Made by a program: the position numbers and the translations under genes. Below are positions 44,356 through 45,000 of a stretch of 45,000 bases of DNA, piece after piece (position 1 is the stretch's first letter; every line of letters starts with the position of its first letter). Under the pieces are notes generated by a model that was given only the letters and a program-made list of their open reading frames with translations, had not been told where the DNA came from and ran no database searches. This DNA is from Neocallimastix lanati (nom. inval.) (taxonomy: Eukaryota; Neocallimastigomycota; Neocallimastigomycetes; Neocallimastigales; Neocallimastigaceae): NCBI GenBank assembly GCA_016946835.1, contig JACVTC010000067.1, forward strand, positions 310,001-355,000, given 5' to 3'.

Positions 44356-45000
44356 TAGATTCGTTTTTAAAATAAATAAAATGGAGTTAATTATTAAATA
44401 AAATATTTCAAATATATTTTCTTAATCATTTTGTTAAAAACTACTGAATAATTAATATTAATTTATTTATAATAAATAATTATATTTAATCAATAAAAAT
44501 AAAAATAAATAATAAAAATTCAAATATAAATAATAAAAATTCAAATATAAATAATAAAAATTTAAATATAAATAATAAATAATTAGATATTAATAATATA
44601 TAATTAATAATAAAGAATAAAGAATAAATAATTTGGTATATATATTTTATTTTCTAGTAAAAAATAAAATATTTTCTTAAAAGCATTTCATAATTAAAAA
44701 ATAATAATAATAATTAAATATTAATAGGGAATAATTAAATATTTTACCTTTTTAAATATATATATATTCTTAAAAATACTTTATAATTAAATATATAATA
44801 AATAATTAATCAATTTAATATAAATAACAAATTATATAAATAAATAATTATAATATTTTCTTATAAAATAATTTAAAAAAAAAAAAAAAAAAAAAAAATT
44901 AAAAGCAATTCATTCATAATAAATTAAATAAATAATACAAAAAAAATTTTTTTTGATATTATTTATTTGTTATATTAACTTGATGTTAATAACAAATAAT
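44356..45000. other. AT-rich spacer to window end
   Basis: AAATTCAAATATAAATAAT units (about 44515-44575), AT homopolymers and no reading frame of protein-like composition. Confidence 0.6.

Overview
This window looks like a gene-poor, extremely AT-rich stretch of a eukaryotic genome. Non-coding DNA is mostly A/T homopolymers and TTATTTA-type microsatellites, the genes have a GT-AG intron, and coding islands are clearly richer in G+C. The best guess is an anaerobic gut fungus (Neocallimastigomycota). This is inferred from the base composition, the long intergenic gaps, a bacterial-looking acetyltransferase pair and multidomain adenylation/ketosynthase genes. A social amoeba is a weaker alternative, because its genome is far more gene-dense. 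No taxonomic marker gene is present.

Left part (1-17.7 kb). Two paralogous intronless GNAT acetyltransferase genes on the + strand (8791-9366 and 11780-12313) each follow a conserved ATTGG (inverted CCAAT) promoter block. A third copy of that block near 1190-1245 has no gene after it, and the whole 100-1250 stretch resembles 10160-11690, so the GNAT unit seems to have been duplicated and once lost or displaced. The same part holds a nine-copy 111-112 bp satellite (about 1743-2756), broken coding relics (4.8-5.9 kb and 8.17-8.44 kb), a MITE-like element (7515-7811), a tRNA-like box B island (about 11.41-11.54 kb) and a GC-rich retro-insertion with poly(A) tail and 12-bp target-site duplication (14283-14566). 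It also holds several tandem repeats.

Central part (17.7-37.9 kb). Three tandem, same-orientation (minus) paralogues encode proteins of about 1690 residues with the order adenylation domain - acyl carrier - acidic linker placed before the carrier - ketosynthase - ketosynthase C-terminal extension - degenerate acyltransferase-like domain. Each has a short 5' exon of 86 nt that is easily missed, a 338-357 nt intron, and a conserved upstream block with a TATAAATAG box and an inverted CCAAT box. The ketosynthase halves are almost identical between copies, whereas two short windows in the adenylation domain that should line the acyl/amino-acid pocket are strongly divergent. This suggests paralogues that share one condensing machine but load different starter acids. 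The acyltransferase serine motif is replaced (GHSxGE-type to GFGFGE) in all three, so any extender unit must come from elsewhere.

Right part (37.9-45 kb). No convincing gene is seen. It contains microsatellites, two near-perfect hairpins (39771-39828 and 40130-40180), an inverted second copy of a dispersed repeat also present at 14.65 kb (about 41560-41840), a heptamer array (about 42028-42264) and the second MITE copy (44058-44355).
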